Assembly (NCBI RefSeq): GCF_048007105.1
Contig: NZ_CP180352.1
Span: 2,046,001-2,110,000 of the forward strand
Direction: 5' to 3'
Length of the DNA stretch: 64,000 bases
Source of the DNA: Minwuia sp048007105
GTDB taxonomy: Bacteria > Pseudomonadota > Alphaproteobacteria > Minwuiales > Minwuiaceae
Position numbers and translations under genes: made by a program. The notes below the pieces were generated by a model, which did not search any database, was not told the DNA's origin, and was given only the letters and a program-made list of their open reading frames with translations. Positions 26,530 to 36,800 of the stretch are shown here, in pieces (the stretch's first letter is position 1; every line of letters starts with the position of its first letter).

Positions 26530-27690
26530 CTAGGCCAGCCACTCCTTCAGGCGGCGGGCGGCTTCTTCCATCTCCTCCGGCATCCCGGCAAAGGAGAAGC
26601 GGACATGCTGGTGGCCGCGGACAGGGTCGAAATCGGTGCCTGGGGTCGCGGCGATCCCGGTTTCCGCCAGCATCCGCTTGCAGAACTCGATGGAGTCGTT
26701 CGTCAGCCGGCTGACGTCAGCGTAGATGTAGAAGGCCCCGTCCGCCGGCGCCATCCGGTCGAGCCCGGCCTTCGGCAACTCCCGGAGAAGGATCTCCCGG
26801 TTTTTCCGGTAGCGCTCCACATTTTCTTCCAGTTCGTCGATGCAGTCGAAGGCGGCGATGGCCCCCAACTGCGAATGCGTCGGCGCGGAAATGAAGTGGT
26901 TCTGGGCCAGGCATTCGATGGAGTTGTGCAGATCCTCGGGAACGACCATCCATCCCAGCCGCCAGCCGGTCATGCAGAAGTATTTCGAGAAGCTGTTGAT
27001 GACGATGACGCGGTCCGACAGCGACGCCGCGGTGACCGCCGGGCCATTGTAGGTGATGCCGTGATAGATCTCGTCGACGATCAGCCGCATGTTCCGACCG
27101 TCGCAGTAGCTGATCAGGTCCCGCATCGCTTCGGTGTCGATCATCGTGCCTGTCGGGTTTGCCGGTGTCGCGACAAGCAGCGCTGCGAGCGGCCCTTCGA
27201 CCTTCTCGAGCAGTTCCGGAGTGGGCTGAAAGGCCGTCTCCTCACCGGTCGGGACGCCCACCGCCTCGATATCCAGGGATGCGAGGATGTTCCGGTAGGC
27301 CGGATAGCCGGGTTCGGCGATCGCAATTCGGTCTCCGGCATCCATGCAGGCGAGGAAGGAGAGCAGAAAGGCCCCGGAAGACCCTGTGGTCACGACGATC
27401 CGTTCCGCCGGAATGCGGACGCCGTAATAGTCCCGGTAATGCCGTGCAATGGCGGTCCGGAGTTCCGGGATGCCGCAGGAATCCGTATAGCCCAGATGAT
27501 CGATGCCGATCGCATGCGCCGCCGCCTCCCGGACGGCGCCGGGCGCGCCCGTCGAGGGCTGGCCGACTTCCAGATGCACGATATCCTGCCCCGACGCCTC
27601 ACGCGCAGCCGCGGCCTTCATCACTTCCATCACGTAGAACGGCGAAATCGCGCCGCGCCTTGACACTTTCATGCCTTGATCAGCTTCCAT
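26530..27690 (-). CDS. Class I/II pyridoxal-phosphate aminotransferase
   Basis: Fold-type I aminotransferase, 386 residues. Features include LEVGQPSTGAP near the N-terminus, VTTGSSGAFLLSFLACMDAGD, the NPTG motif in ATPANPTG, DEIYHGITY with the PLP-binding Asp, the PLP lysine in NSFSKYFCMTGWRLGW and the carboxylate-binding Arg in HVRFSFAG. Amino donor and acceptor are not predictable; aspartate- or alanine-type enzymes share this profile. Divergent from the M48 protease gene. An internal ATG at 27672 is an alternative start. Confidence 0.9.
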   Translation of the reverse strand: MEADQGMKVSRRGAISPFYVMEVMKAAAAREASGQDIVHLEVGQPSTGAPGAVREAAAHAIGIDHLGYTDSCGIPELRTAIARHYRDYYGVRIPAERIVVTTGSSGAFLLSFLACMDAGDRIAIAEPGYPAYRNILASLDIEAVGVPTGEETAFQPTPELLEKVEGPLAALLVATPANPTGTMIDTEAMRDLISYCDGRNMRLIVDEIYHGITYNGPAVTAASLSDRVIVINSFSKYFCMTGWRLGWMVVPEDLHNSIECLAQNHFISAPTHSQLGAIAAFDCIDELEENVERYRKNREILLRELPKAGLDRMAPADGAFYIYADVSRLTNDSIEFCKRMLAETGIAATPGTDFDPVRGHQHVRFSFAGMPEEMEEAARRLKEWLA

Positions 27691-27737
27691 AGTCTGTGAC
27701 GAGCCCGGACCAGGGCCCAGCTGGAGAGTAGCAAGCC

Positions 27738-29093
27738 TTGCGTATCAAACACCGTATCCTGCCACTGATCCTGATCGTGCTGATGGGGGTGGGCGCAACT
27801 GCGTCGCGCGCCCAGCAGAAGGATCTGTCCATCGTTCGAGATGCAGAAATAGAGCATATTCTGTCCGTCTACGCCAAGCCGCTGTTCGAAGCGGCCGGGC
27901 TCCATCCCGGCGCAGTGAAGGTCTATCTGGTCCAGGATGACACGCTGAATGCCTTCGTTGCCGGGGGGCAGCGCATCTTCGTTTTCACCGGTCTGATCCT
28001 CGCGACACGCTCGCCCGGCGAGCTCGTCGGCGTACTCGCGCACGAGACCGGCCACATCCGCGGCGGCCATCTGTCGCGGACCCGCGACGCCATCTCCAAT
28101 GCCCAGGCTATCTCGATCGTCGCGGCCCTGCTCGGCGGCCTCGCGGCGGCGGCAAGCGGCCGTGGCGACGCCGCCGGCGCCGGCGTGCTGGGTGGATCGG
28201 CCTTCGGCACGCAGTTCTTCCTCGAATACTCGCGGACCCAGGAGTCGGCTGCGGACCAGGCGGCGATCAAGCTGATGGAGCGGACCGGCTGGTCACCCCG
28301 GGGCATGGTCGATTTCCTGCGCGTGCTGGATGCCCAGGAGCTGATGTTGGGGCAGCGCGGCAACCCCTACCTGCGCAGCCACCCTGTCGGCTATGAGCGC
28401 ATACAGGCGCTGGAGCATCTGATCGACCAGTCGCCGATGCGCGATACGCCGGTCCCGCCGGAACTGGTCCGTGCGCACGAGATGATGCAGGCGAAGCTGT
28501 TCGGCTTCACGCGGTCGCCGTCAGCGACGTTCCAGAAATGGCCGGAGAGCGACAGATCGGATGCCGCACTCTATGCGCGGTCGGTGGCCTACATGCAGCA
28601 GGCGCGCACCGACCAGGCGCTGGCGGAACTGCGTCCGCTGATCGAGAAGGAACCGGAGAACCCCTATTTCCACGAACTCGAGGGTCAGATCCTGCTTGAA
28701 GGGGGGCGGGTGCAGGACAGCCTGCCGCCGCTCCGCCGGGCGCTGGAGATCTCACGACATGAAACCATCGCGGTGTTGCTGGCGCAGGCGCTGATCGGGC
28801 TGCAGACCGACGAGGCCAACAGGGAAGCCGTCGGGATACTGGAGCAGGCGGTCCGCACCGATCCGGACATGCCCGCCGCGTGGCAGCAGCTTGCGGTCGG
28901 CTACGGCCGGAACGGCAATCTCGGCAAGTCGGCTCTCGCCAGCGCGGAACTCTACTACCGGTCCGGCCAGGTCAAGTTCGCGCGCGAACAGGTGGTGCGG
29001 GCAAAGGGGCTTCTCGATCCCGGCTCGCCGGACTATTTCCGCGCACAGGACATCGAGTTCGCCCTGGACGATCTGGAACGCAGGGCCGACTGA
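27738..29093 (+). CDS. Exported M48-family metalloprotease with TPR repeats (BepA/YfgC-like)
   Basis: Periplasmic zinc metalloprotease or chaperone resembling BepA, which cares for outer-membrane protein and LPS-transport assembly. The 451-residue product has a signal peptide (cleavage near SRA-QQ), the M48 catalytic motif HETGH (in LAHETGHIRGGH), the third zinc ligand region ESAADQAAIKLM, and C-terminal TPR repeats from about residue 270. TTG 27738 is proposed as start, with GGAGAG upstream; it leaves a normal signal peptide. Followed 78 bases later by a periplasmic DsbA-like oxidoreductase, consistent with an envelope quality-control pair. Confidence 0.9.
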   Translation: MRIKHRILPLILIVLMGVGATASRAQQKDLSIVRDAEIEHILSVYAKPLFEAAGLHPGAVKVYLVQDDTLNAFVAGGQRIFVFTGLILATRSPGELVGVLAHETGHIRGGHLSRTRDAISNAQAISIVAALLGGLAAAASGRGDAAGAGVLGGSAFGTQFFLEYSRTQESAADQAAIKLMERTGWSPRGMVDFLRVLDAQELMLGQRGNPYLRSHPVGYERIQALEHLIDQSPMRDTPVPPELVRAHEMMQAKLFGFTRSPSATFQKWPESDRSDAALYARSVAYMQQARTDQALAELRPLIEKEPENPYFHELEGQILLEGGRVQDSLPPLRRALEISRHETIAVLLAQALIGLQTDEANREAVGILEQAVRTDPDMPAAWQQLAVGYGRNGNLGKSALASAELYYRSGQVKFAREQVVRAKGLLDPGSPDYFRAQDIEFALDDLERRAD

Positions 29094-29171
29094 CGGTTTC
29101 ACGCCGTCGTGGGTTGCACCGGTCCGTTGCGCAAGGCATTGAACCGGAAGTCATTCAGGAGAACCGATCTC

Positions 29172-29924
29172 ATGCAGCTGATTTTCCGCCTTCTGCTGAC
29201 GGCAGTACTGGCCGCCGGTCTGGCGCGCGGCGTTCTTGCCGACGACACGGCCGCCGCCAAGGGGCTCACCCCGGCCGAAGTCGAGAAGATCGTGCATGAG
29301 TACCTGATGAAGCACCCTGAGGTTATCGTCGAGTCGCTGCAGCGCTTTCAGGAGCGCCAGGACATGGCAGAGGCCGAGCGCGCAAAGGCCATGCTGGCGG
29401 CGCACCGCGACCGCCTGGACGATCCCACCGGCCGCTTCACCGCCGGCAATCCGGACGGCGACGTCACCATCGTCGAGTTCTTCGACTACCGCTGTGGCTA
29501 CTGCAAGCGCGTGATGCCGTCCCTGTTCGACGAGGTGGCGAAGGATGGCGGCGTGAAGCTGGTGTTCAAGGAGTTCCCCGTTCTGGGCGAGGATTCGGTG
29601 CGTGCCGCCCGCGCGGCCATCGCCGCGGCGCGTCAGGACCGCTACTACGACATGCACCTGGCCCTGATGCAGACGCGCGGCGATCTCTCGGAGCAGAAGA
29701 TCATGTCGATCGCCGGCGATCTGGGACTCGACACGGCGAAGCTGAAGGACGACATGCGTGCGCCGGAAGTCGAGGAAGAACTCGCCCGCAACTACGAACT
29801 GGCGCAGATCCTGAACATCCGCGGCACGCCGGGCTTCGTCATCGGCGACGAGCTTGTGCCGGGCGCGATCAGCGCGCAGCAGTTCCGCGACCTGATCCAG
29901 CGGGCCCGCGACGCCAGGGGCTGA
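29172..29924 (+). CDS. Periplasmic DsbA-family thiol:disulfide oxidoreductase
   Basis: Secreted thioredoxin-fold protein, 250 residues, of the DsbA/Com1/BdbD group. A signal peptide (MQLIFRLLLTAVLAAGLARG) is followed by a helical N-terminal extension that may drive oligomerisation, then the active-site motif DYRCGYCKRVMPSL and cis-Pro region RGTPGFVIGDE. CGYC is typical of DsbA-like or ScsC-like proteins. ATG 29172 is chosen over upstream codons because AGGAGA precedes it and the signal peptide begins there. Confidence 0.92.
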   Translation: MQLIFRLLLTAVLAAGLARGVLADDTAAAKGLTPAEVEKIVHEYLMKHPEVIVESLQRFQERQDMAEAERAKAMLAAHRDRLDDPTGRFTAGNPDGDVTIVEFFDYRCGYCKRVMPSLFDEVAKDGGVKLVFKEFPVLGEDSVRAARAAIAAARQDRYYDMHLALMQTRGDLSEQKIMSIAGDLGLDTAKLKDDMRAPEVEEELARNYELAQILNIRGTPGFVIGDELVPGAISAQQFRDLIQRARDARG

Positions 29925-29933
29925 GCCCGCGGT

Positions 29934-31121
29934 TCAGCCCCGGCGCTGCTCCAGTGCGATCCCTGCGGCGTAGAGCTTCTCGATGGCGTCGTCGTCCAGC
30001 CCCGCTTCCTTCAGGATCTGGCGGCCCTGTGCGCCGAAGCCCGGCGGGATGGAACGGACCTCGCCCGGCGTCCGCGACAGCTTCACGGGGATGCCGGTAC
30101 CGGTATAGCCGTCCTTCTCCACGACCATCTCGCGGGCGATCGTGTGCGGATGCTTCGCCACATCGGGCACGGTCAGCGCCGCGCCTGCGGGCACGCCCGA
30201 TTTCAGCAGCTTCGTGGCCAGTTCCATGCCGTCCCATTCGGCGCAGAGCGGACCCAGGATGTCGCCCAGCTCGTTGCGGTTCACCGAGCGGTCGGCATTG
30301 TGGGTGAAGCGTGGATCGTCGGCGACCTCGGGCTTGCCGAGAATTTCCATCAGGCGCCGGAACTGCCGGTCGTTGCCGATGGCCAGAAACACCTCCCGGC
30401 CCTTCGTCGGAAACAGGTCGTAGGGATAGACGTTCGGGTGCTTGTTGCCGGTCAGCTTGGGCGCATTGCCGGACTGGAAGAAGTTCGGGGCGTGCGGATG
30501 CTGCAGCGCCCAGCCGCAGTCGAACAGCGTCGCCTCGATGAACTGGCCCAGGCCGGAACGCTGCCGTTCGTGGAGTGCGGCGAGGATGCCGATGGCCGCG
30601 TAGAGGCCGGTGCCGAGATCGACCAGCGGAATGCCGAGCCGGATGGCGCCCGACTCATCTGAGCCGTTGACCGACAGCAGGCCGTTCCAGGCCTGGATTG
30701 CGGCGTCGTAGCCGGGCTGGCCGCCGAAGGGGCCGTTGCCACCGAAGCCGGAGATCTGGCAGTGGACCAGCTTCGGGAACCGCTTCGACAGCACGTCGTG
30801 ATAGCCGATGCCCCATTTCTCGAGGCTGCCCGGCTTGAAGTTCTCCATCAGAACGTCGGCGCCTTCCAGCAGGGTCATCAGGACCTCGCGGCCCTCCTGG
30901 ACGCCGAGATCCAGGCCGAGGGAGCGCTTGTTGCGGTTCACGCCCGAGAAGTAGGCCGACAGGCCGTCCTTGAAGGGCGGACCCCAGTCGCGGGTCTCGT
31001 CGCCCTGCGGCGGTTCCAGCTTGACCACGTCGGCGCCGTGGTCGGCGAGGATCTGTGCGCAGTAGGGGCCGCCCAGCACCCGCGTCAGATCGATGACCTT
31101 CAGGCCGTCCAGTGCACCCAT
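29934..31121 (-). CDS. Class III CoA-transferase (CaiB/BaiF family)
   Basis: Transfers CoA between carboxylic acids via an aspartyl-CoA intermediate; 395 residues. Recognised from LDGLKVIDLTRVLGGPYC, LADHGADVVKLEPP, GDETRDWGPPF, NRNKRSLGLDL and the catalytic-Asp segment PLVDLGTGLYAAIG. Ends close to the DsbA-like gene (convergent). Only 13 bases separate its start from the proC stop upstream, so the two may be co-transcribed. Substrate pair unknown. Confidence 0.92.
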   Translation of the reverse strand: MGALDGLKVIDLTRVLGGPYCAQILADHGADVVKLEPPQGDETRDWGPPFKDGLSAYFSGVNRNKRSLGLDLGVQEGREVLMTLLEGADVLMENFKPGSLEKWGIGYHDVLSKRFPKLVHCQISGFGGNGPFGGQPGYDAAIQAWNGLLSVNGSDESGAIRLGIPLVDLGTGLYAAIGILAALHERQRSGLGQFIEATLFDCGWALQHPHAPNFFQSGNAPKLTGNKHPNVYPYDLFPTKGREVFLAIGNDRQFRRLMEILGKPEVADDPRFTHNADRSVNRNELGDILGPLCAEWDGMELATKLLKSGVPAGAALTVPDVAKHPHTIAREMVVEKDGYTGTGIPVKLSRTPGEVRSIPPGFGAQGRQILKEAGLDDDAIEKLYAAGIALEQRRG

Positions 31122-31134
31122 GTGCCGTCCCCTT

Positions 31135-31950
31135 CTAGGATTTGCCGAGTTCGCGACCGCGTTCCGCAGCGGCGGCGACGGCGCGCGTCATCAGTTGCTG
31201 CAGACCGTCGGCGCCCATCAGCACCTCCAGCGCGGCGGCGGTCGTGCCGCCGGGGCTGGTGACATTGACGCGCAGCTGCGCCGGATCGTCGTCGGCGTCG
31301 CGCGCCAGCGCTCCAGCGCCGTAGACCGTCTGCAGCGCCAGCTGTTTCGCCAGCTCTTCGGGCAGGCCGGCCTCGACGCCGGCCTTGCCCAGCGTCTCGA
31401 TCAGGTGGAAGACATAGGCCGGACCGGAGCCGGAGACGGCGGTCACCGCATCCATCAGCGCCTCGTCCTCGATCCAGGCGACCTCGCCGACCGCCGACAG
31501 CAGCGCCGTGGCGCGCTCCCGCATGGCGTCCGTGACATTGCCGTTCGGGCAGGCCACCACCATGCCCTTCGCCACCGCTGCGGGCGTGTTGGGCATGGTC
31601 CGGACAATGGCCGCATCGTGGCCCAGTTCGTCCTCGAAGAAATCGATGGTAGTGCCGGCGGCGATCGACAGGAACTGGGTCTCGGGCGACTTGAAGCGCT
31701 TGTAGGCGGGTATGACCTTGGCCATCTGCTGCGGCTTGACGGCGAAGATCACGCAATCGGGCGCGAAATCCTCGGGGATGCCGTCGGCCGTGTTGACTGC
31801 GCAGACGCCGGTCTCGTTCAGCTTGCCGCGCAGCGTCTCTTCCGGCTCGATGACCACGACGCTTTCGGGGTCGGTGCCCTCGGCGATCCAGCCCTGCAGC
31901 ATGGCGCCGCCCATCTTGCCGCATCCGACCAGAAGCAGTCCTTCGGCCAT
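31135..31950 (-). CDS. proC: Pyrroline-5-carboxylate reductase
   Basis: Last step of proline synthesis: reduces 1-pyrroline-5-carboxylate with NAD(P)H. The 271-residue product has the N-terminal motif VGCGKMGGAMLQGW, VIFAVKPQQMAKV, RTMPNTPAAVAKGM and the family signature VTAVSGSGPAYVF, with the C-terminal SPGGTTAAALEVL. Complete. GGGGGAGG precedes the ATG. Confidence 0.96.
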   Translation of the reverse strand: MAEGLLLVGCGKMGGAMLQGWIAEGTDPESVVVIEPEETLRGKLNETGVCAVNTADGIPEDFAPDCVIFAVKPQQMAKVIPAYKRFKSPETQFLSIAAGTTIDFFEDELGHDAAIVRTMPNTPAAVAKGMVVACPNGNVTDAMRERATALLSAVGEVAWIEDEALMDAVTAVSGSGPAYVFHLIETLGKAGVEAGLPEELAKQLALQTVYGAGALARDADDDPAQLRVNVTSPGGTTAAALEVLMGADGLQQLMTRAVAAAAERGRELGKS

Positions 31951-31975
31951 GACGTTTCCTCCCCCAGTTGGTGCG

Positions 31976-32618
31976 TCAGATCTCGACGAAATCCGAGCAG
32001 TACGGGTTCATCTTGCGCTCGTTTCCGAAGGTCGAGGTGTCGCCGTGACCCGGCACGAAGGTCACGTGGTCGCCCAGCGGCCAGAGCTTCTCGCGGATCG
32101 AGGTGATCAGCTGCTTGTGGTTGCCCTTCGGAAAATCCGTGCCGGCCGACGGAGCCGCGGAACAGCACGTCGCCGACGATGGCGATCTTCGAGGGCTCGT
32201 GGAAGAAGATGACGTGGCCCGGCGTGTGGCCGGGGCAGTGGCGGACGTCCAGCGTCATGCCGCCGACCGTCACGGTGTCGCCGTCCTCCAGCCAGCGGTC
32301 GGGGGTGAAGGAGCGGGCGGTGATGCCGTAGCGCGACCCCTGCTCGTCCAGCCGGTCGATCCAGAAGGTCTCTTCCTTCTGCGGTCCCTCGACCGGAATG
32401 CCGAGTTCCTCAGACAGTTCGGCGACGGCGCCGGCATGATCCATGTGGCCATGGGTGACCAGGATCTTCTCCAGCTTGACCCCGTGCTTCTCCGCGACAG
32501 CCAGCAACTGTTCCTTGTCGCCGCCCGGATCGGTCAGCGCGCCGACCATCGTCTCCGGATTCCAGATGACGCAGGCGTTCTGACGGAACGGCGTGACGGG
32601 GCAGATGGCGACTTTCAT
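31976..32618 (-). pseudogene. MBL-fold (glyoxalase II-like) hydrolase, broken by one extra base
   Basis: Metallo-beta-lactamase-fold hydrolase of the YcbL/glyoxalase II-like group. From ATG 32618 the frame shows the metal motif THGHMDHAG, HCPGHTPGHVIFF and GDVLFRGSVG, then leaves the family near 32141-32147. The next frame resumes with TDFPKGNHKQLI, a late VPGHGDTSTFGNER and a stop at 31976-31978. The span of 643 bases is one over a multiple of three. Removing one G from GGCCGGC on the coding strand restores a 213-residue protein of normal length. All other family motifs are intact, so this is either a very recent mutation or a sequencing indel. Confidence 0.87.
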
Positions 32619-32702
32619 GGACGGACCTCGCGGAACGGAAACGGACGCCCCCGGAATTGATCCGAAGGCGTCCGTCCTGTCAAATCCGTCGAGGCGTGAG
32701 GG

Positions 32703-33677
32703 TCAGGCGGCGGCCTGGTGGCCGACGATGATGCGGTTGTCGTCTTCGGTGTAGAACACCTTCGCGATGTCCTGGTTCTTCTGCAGAATCTCGGCGCGCA
32801 GCGCGATCGGATATTTGGACACCGACCGATAATATCGATCCATCGAGAGAGAGCTGCCGACATATTTCGAGAAGACCTTGGACTCGTGGCCTTCTCCCTC
32901 GCCAGCGAGGTCGATCTCCGGCAGACCGAGATGATCCCGGACCTGCTTCAGGATCAGGTCGCGGTTCAGCAGCATGTCCTCGAATTTCACGAACAGCGTG
33001 GCGTCCATGATCTCCTGATCGTCGAAGGGGAAATGCGCGAACGGGTTCCGGTACAGCTTGGTCGCGTAGTCCATGTTGCTGTAGCGGTCCATCAGCGAGG
33101 CGATGGCCGTCACCGGATGACGCACCATGAAGATGAATTTCGCGTCCGGGAAGATCGTCATGATGGCCCTGGCCCGCAGCGCGTTGTCCGGCGTCTGTTC
33201 GCCGAACACGGTGGCGTCGGCGCCCACGAAGGCCGCGAACTCGGCATACATCGCCGCCACCGTCCGGGCCCAGGTCGGATTGGCCGGGTCGTAAGCGGCC
33301 ATGTAGCGATCGTAGTCGAACGCCTCGACGTAGGTCTTCTGGGACAGGACGTCCTTGGTGACATCCGAACGCGAGGAGAACACCAGGTTCTCGTAGAAGC
33401 AGAACTGATAGAACGACTTGTGTAGGAAGGGCGTGACCGGAACCTTCGCGAGGAAGGTCTCGAAGTCGTCGCAATGGCGCTTGTCCACACCTTCGAACTC
33501 GCCGCCCTGTGCCAGCACCCGCTGGACCAACGAGAACAGGTTGAAGAGCCGGGTCATGACCATGGTGGCCTGCACCGCGCAGACGTCCGGCATCGAGTCC
33601 ATCGTCGCACCGGTCACCGTGGTACCGCTGCGCTCGGATCCCATGATGAAGAAGTCGATCTTGTCGATGGCCGGCAT
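32703..33677 (-). CDS. Sulfotransferase family protein
   Basis: PAPS-dependent sulfotransferase-like protein of 324 residues. It has the 5'-phosphosulfate-binding loop GSERSGTT near the N-terminus and the 3'-phosphate-binding segment FIFMVRHPVTAIASLMDRY, the two diagnostic elements of the fold. ATG 33677 is favoured by GGAG eight bases upstream; an upstream ATG at 33707 lacks one. The acceptor (carbohydrate, lipid or protein) is not predictable. It stands alone, without nearby sulfate activation or glycan genes. Confidence 0.85.
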   Translation of the reverse strand: MPAIDKIDFFIMGSERSGTTVTGATMDSMPDVCAVQATMVMTRLFNLFSLVQRVLAQGGEFEGVDKRHCDDFETFLAKVPVTPFLHKSFYQFCFYENLVFSSRSDVTKDVLSQKTYVEAFDYDRYMAAYDPANPTWARTVAAMYAEFAAFVGADATVFGEQTPDNALRARAIMTIFPDAKFIFMVRHPVTAIASLMDRYSNMDYATKLYRNPFAHFPFDDQEIMDATLFVKFEDMLLNRDLILKQVRDHLGLPEIDLAGEGEGHESKVFSKYVGSSLSMDRYYRSVSKYPIALRAEILQKNQDIAKVFYTEDDNRIIVGHQAAA

Positions 33678-33877
33678 TTCGTGCGCTCCAGGTCTCTTGT
33701 CCGTCATGCGGGAGCCTGACCGGACAGGGTAAATTCGCGGTTAACAGAGGATGGCGGCCGGTCACGGCGTGATGGCTGCCGCGTTTTCGGGCATTCGCGC
33801 CAAGGTTGGCTTTGCCAAGCCCGGTCCAATCACGGAACATGCTGCCGGGGTCATATGCAAAGCAGGGGGGATCCGCG

Positions 33878-36800
33878 ATGCCCGAGTTCCGGAAGATCAC
33901 AAAGATCCTGATCGCCAACCGCTCGGAGATCGCCATTCGCGTCATGCGTGCGGCGAACGAACTGGGCATCGGCACCGTCGCGGTCTACGCCGCCGAGGAC
34001 AAGCTGGCGCTGCACCGCTTCAAGGCCGACGAGAGCTATCTGATTGGCGAAGGCATGGGGCCGGTCGCGGCCTACCTCTCGATAGATGAAATGATCCGGG
34101 TTGCGAAGCTGTCCGGCGCCGACGCCGTGCATCCCGGCTATGGCCTGCTCTCCGAAAATCCGGACTTCGCCGAAGCCTGCGCCGAGAACGGCATCACCTT
34201 CATCGGCCCGCCGCCCGACATCATGCGCGCGCTGGGGAACAAGGTGGCCGCCCGCGAGGCAGCCATTGCCGCCGGCACGCCGGTGGTTCCGGCCACCGGG
34301 CCGCTGCCGACCGACATCGCGGAAGTCGCGAAGATGGCCGAGGAAGTCGGCTATCCGCTGATGCTGAAGGCCTCCTGGGGCGGCGGCGGCCGCGGCATGC
34401 GGGTGATCGAGGGGCCGGATCAGCTTGAGGAAGAGGTCAATGCGGGCCGACGCGAGGCCGGCAACGCCTTCGGCAATGACGAGGTCTATCTGGAGAAGCT
34501 GGTCCGCCGCGCCCGGCACGTGGAAGTGCAGTTGCTCGGCGACCACCATGGGAATGTCGTGCACCTCTGGGAGCGCGACTGCTCGGTCCAGCGGCGCAAC
34601 CAGAAGGTCGTCGAACGCGCGCCCGCGCCGTATCTCAACGATGCAGAGCGTACCGGGCTATGCGAAAGCGCTCTGAAGCTCGCCCGTTCCGCCGGCTACG
34701 TGAACGCCGGCACCGCCGAGTTCCTGATGGATTTCGACACCGGCGACTACTACTTCATCGAGGTCAATCCGCGTATCCAGGTCGAGCACACGGTGTCCGA
34801 AGAGGTCACCGGCATCGACATCGTGAAGGCGCAGATCCGCATTGCCGAAGGCGGTCATGTCGGCAAGGTCGAGGAGACCGGCGTCCCGCCGCAGGACGAG
34901 ATCGTGCTGCACGGCCACGCCCTGCAGTGCCGGATCACCACCGAGGACCCGGAAGCGAACTTCATCCCCGACTATGGCCGCATCCTCGCCTATCGCGGCG
35001 CGACCGGCTTCGGCATCCGTCTCGACGGCGGCACGGCCTACACCGGCGCGGTCATCACCCGCTACTATGACAGCCTGCTGGAGAAGGTGACCGCCTGGGC
35101 GCCGACGCCCGAGGAAGCGATCCGCCGTCTCGACCGGGCGCTGCGCGAATTCCGCATCCGCGGCGTCGCGACCAATCTCGCTTTCGTCGAGAACCTGATC
35201 AACCATCCGAAATTCGTCTCGAACAACTACACCACCAAGTTCATCGACGAGACGCCTGAGCTGTTCGAATTCCCCGTCCGCAAGGACCGGGCGACGAAGC
35301 TGCTGAACTTCATCGGCGAGGTGATGGTCAACGGCAATCCGGAGGTCGAGGGCCGCATCCGCGCGCCGGAAGGGCCGGATCCAAAGATCCCCGCCTGGCA
35401 GAACAAGGAACCGCCGAAGGGCACGCGCAACCTGCTCGACGAGCTGGGCGCGGAGAAGTTCGCCGACTGGATGCTGGACCAGAAGCGCCTGCTGGTCACC
35501 GACACGACCATGCGCGATGCGCACCAGTCACTGCTCGCGACCCGGATGCGTTCCTTCGACATGGTTCAGGTGGCCGACGCCTATGCCCGCAACATGTCGG
35601 GGCTGTTCAGTCTGGAATGCTGGGGCGGCGCGACCTTCGACGTTTCCATGCGCTTCCTGAAGGAATGCCCCTGGGACCGGCTCGGCGACCTGCGGGAGAA
35701 GATTCCCAACATCCTGTTCCAGATGCTGCTGCGCGGCGCCAACGGCGTCGGTTACACGGTCTATCCGGACAATGTCGTGAAGGCCTTCGTGCACCAGGCG
35801 GCCGAGAGCGGCGTCGACGTCTTCCGCGTCTTCGACAGCCTGAACTGGGTCGAGAACATGCGGGTCGCCATCGATGCGGTCCGCGAGACCGGCAAGCTCT
35901 GCGAGGCGGTGGTCTGCTACACCGGCGACATCTTCGATCCGGCCCGGCCGCGCTACGACCTGAAATACTATGTCGAGATGGCGCGCGACCTGAAGGCGGC
36001 CGGCACCAACATCCTGGGCATCAAGGACATGGCCGGCCTGCTGAAGCCTGCCCAGGCGAAGATCCTCGTCAAGGCGCTGAAGGAGGAGACCGGCCTGCCG
36101 GTCCACTTCCACACCCATGACACCTCGGGCATCTCGGCGGCCAGCGTGCTGTCGGCGGCCGATGCGGGCGTCGATGCCGCCGATGCGGCGATGGACAGTT
36201 TCTCCGGCCTGACCAGCCAGCCCAATCTCGGCTCGATCGTCGAGGCGCTGCGTCACGGCGACCGGGAGACGGGGCTCGATCCGGCGACCATCCGGCAGTT
36301 CTCCGACTACTGGGAAGCCGTGCGCCGCGAGTATCGGGCCTTCGAGAGCGATCTCCGCTTCGGCGCCTCCGAGGTCTATCTCCACGAGATGCCCGGCGGG
36401 CAGTTCACAAACCTGCGCGAACAGGCCCGCTCGCTGGGTCTGGAAGACCGCTGGCACGAGGTCGCCAAGGCCTATGCCGACGTCAACCGGATGTTTGGCG
36501 ACATCGTCAAGGTAACGCCGTCATCGAAGGTGGTAGGCGACATGGCGCTGGCCATGGTCTCGGCCGGCCTGACGCCGGAGGACATCGAGGATCCGGACAA
36601 GCCCTTCAGCTTCCCCGACTCCGTCGTCTCCTTCTTCCACGGCGATCTGGGTCAGCCGCCCAACGGCTTCCCCGAGAAGCTGCAGAAGAAGGTGCTGGGC
36701 GAGACGAAGCCGCTGACCGACCGGCCGGGCGCCTCGCTGCCGCCGGCGGATCTGGCCGAGAAGCGCAAGGAGGCCGAGAAGGACGCCGGCCGCGCGGTCA

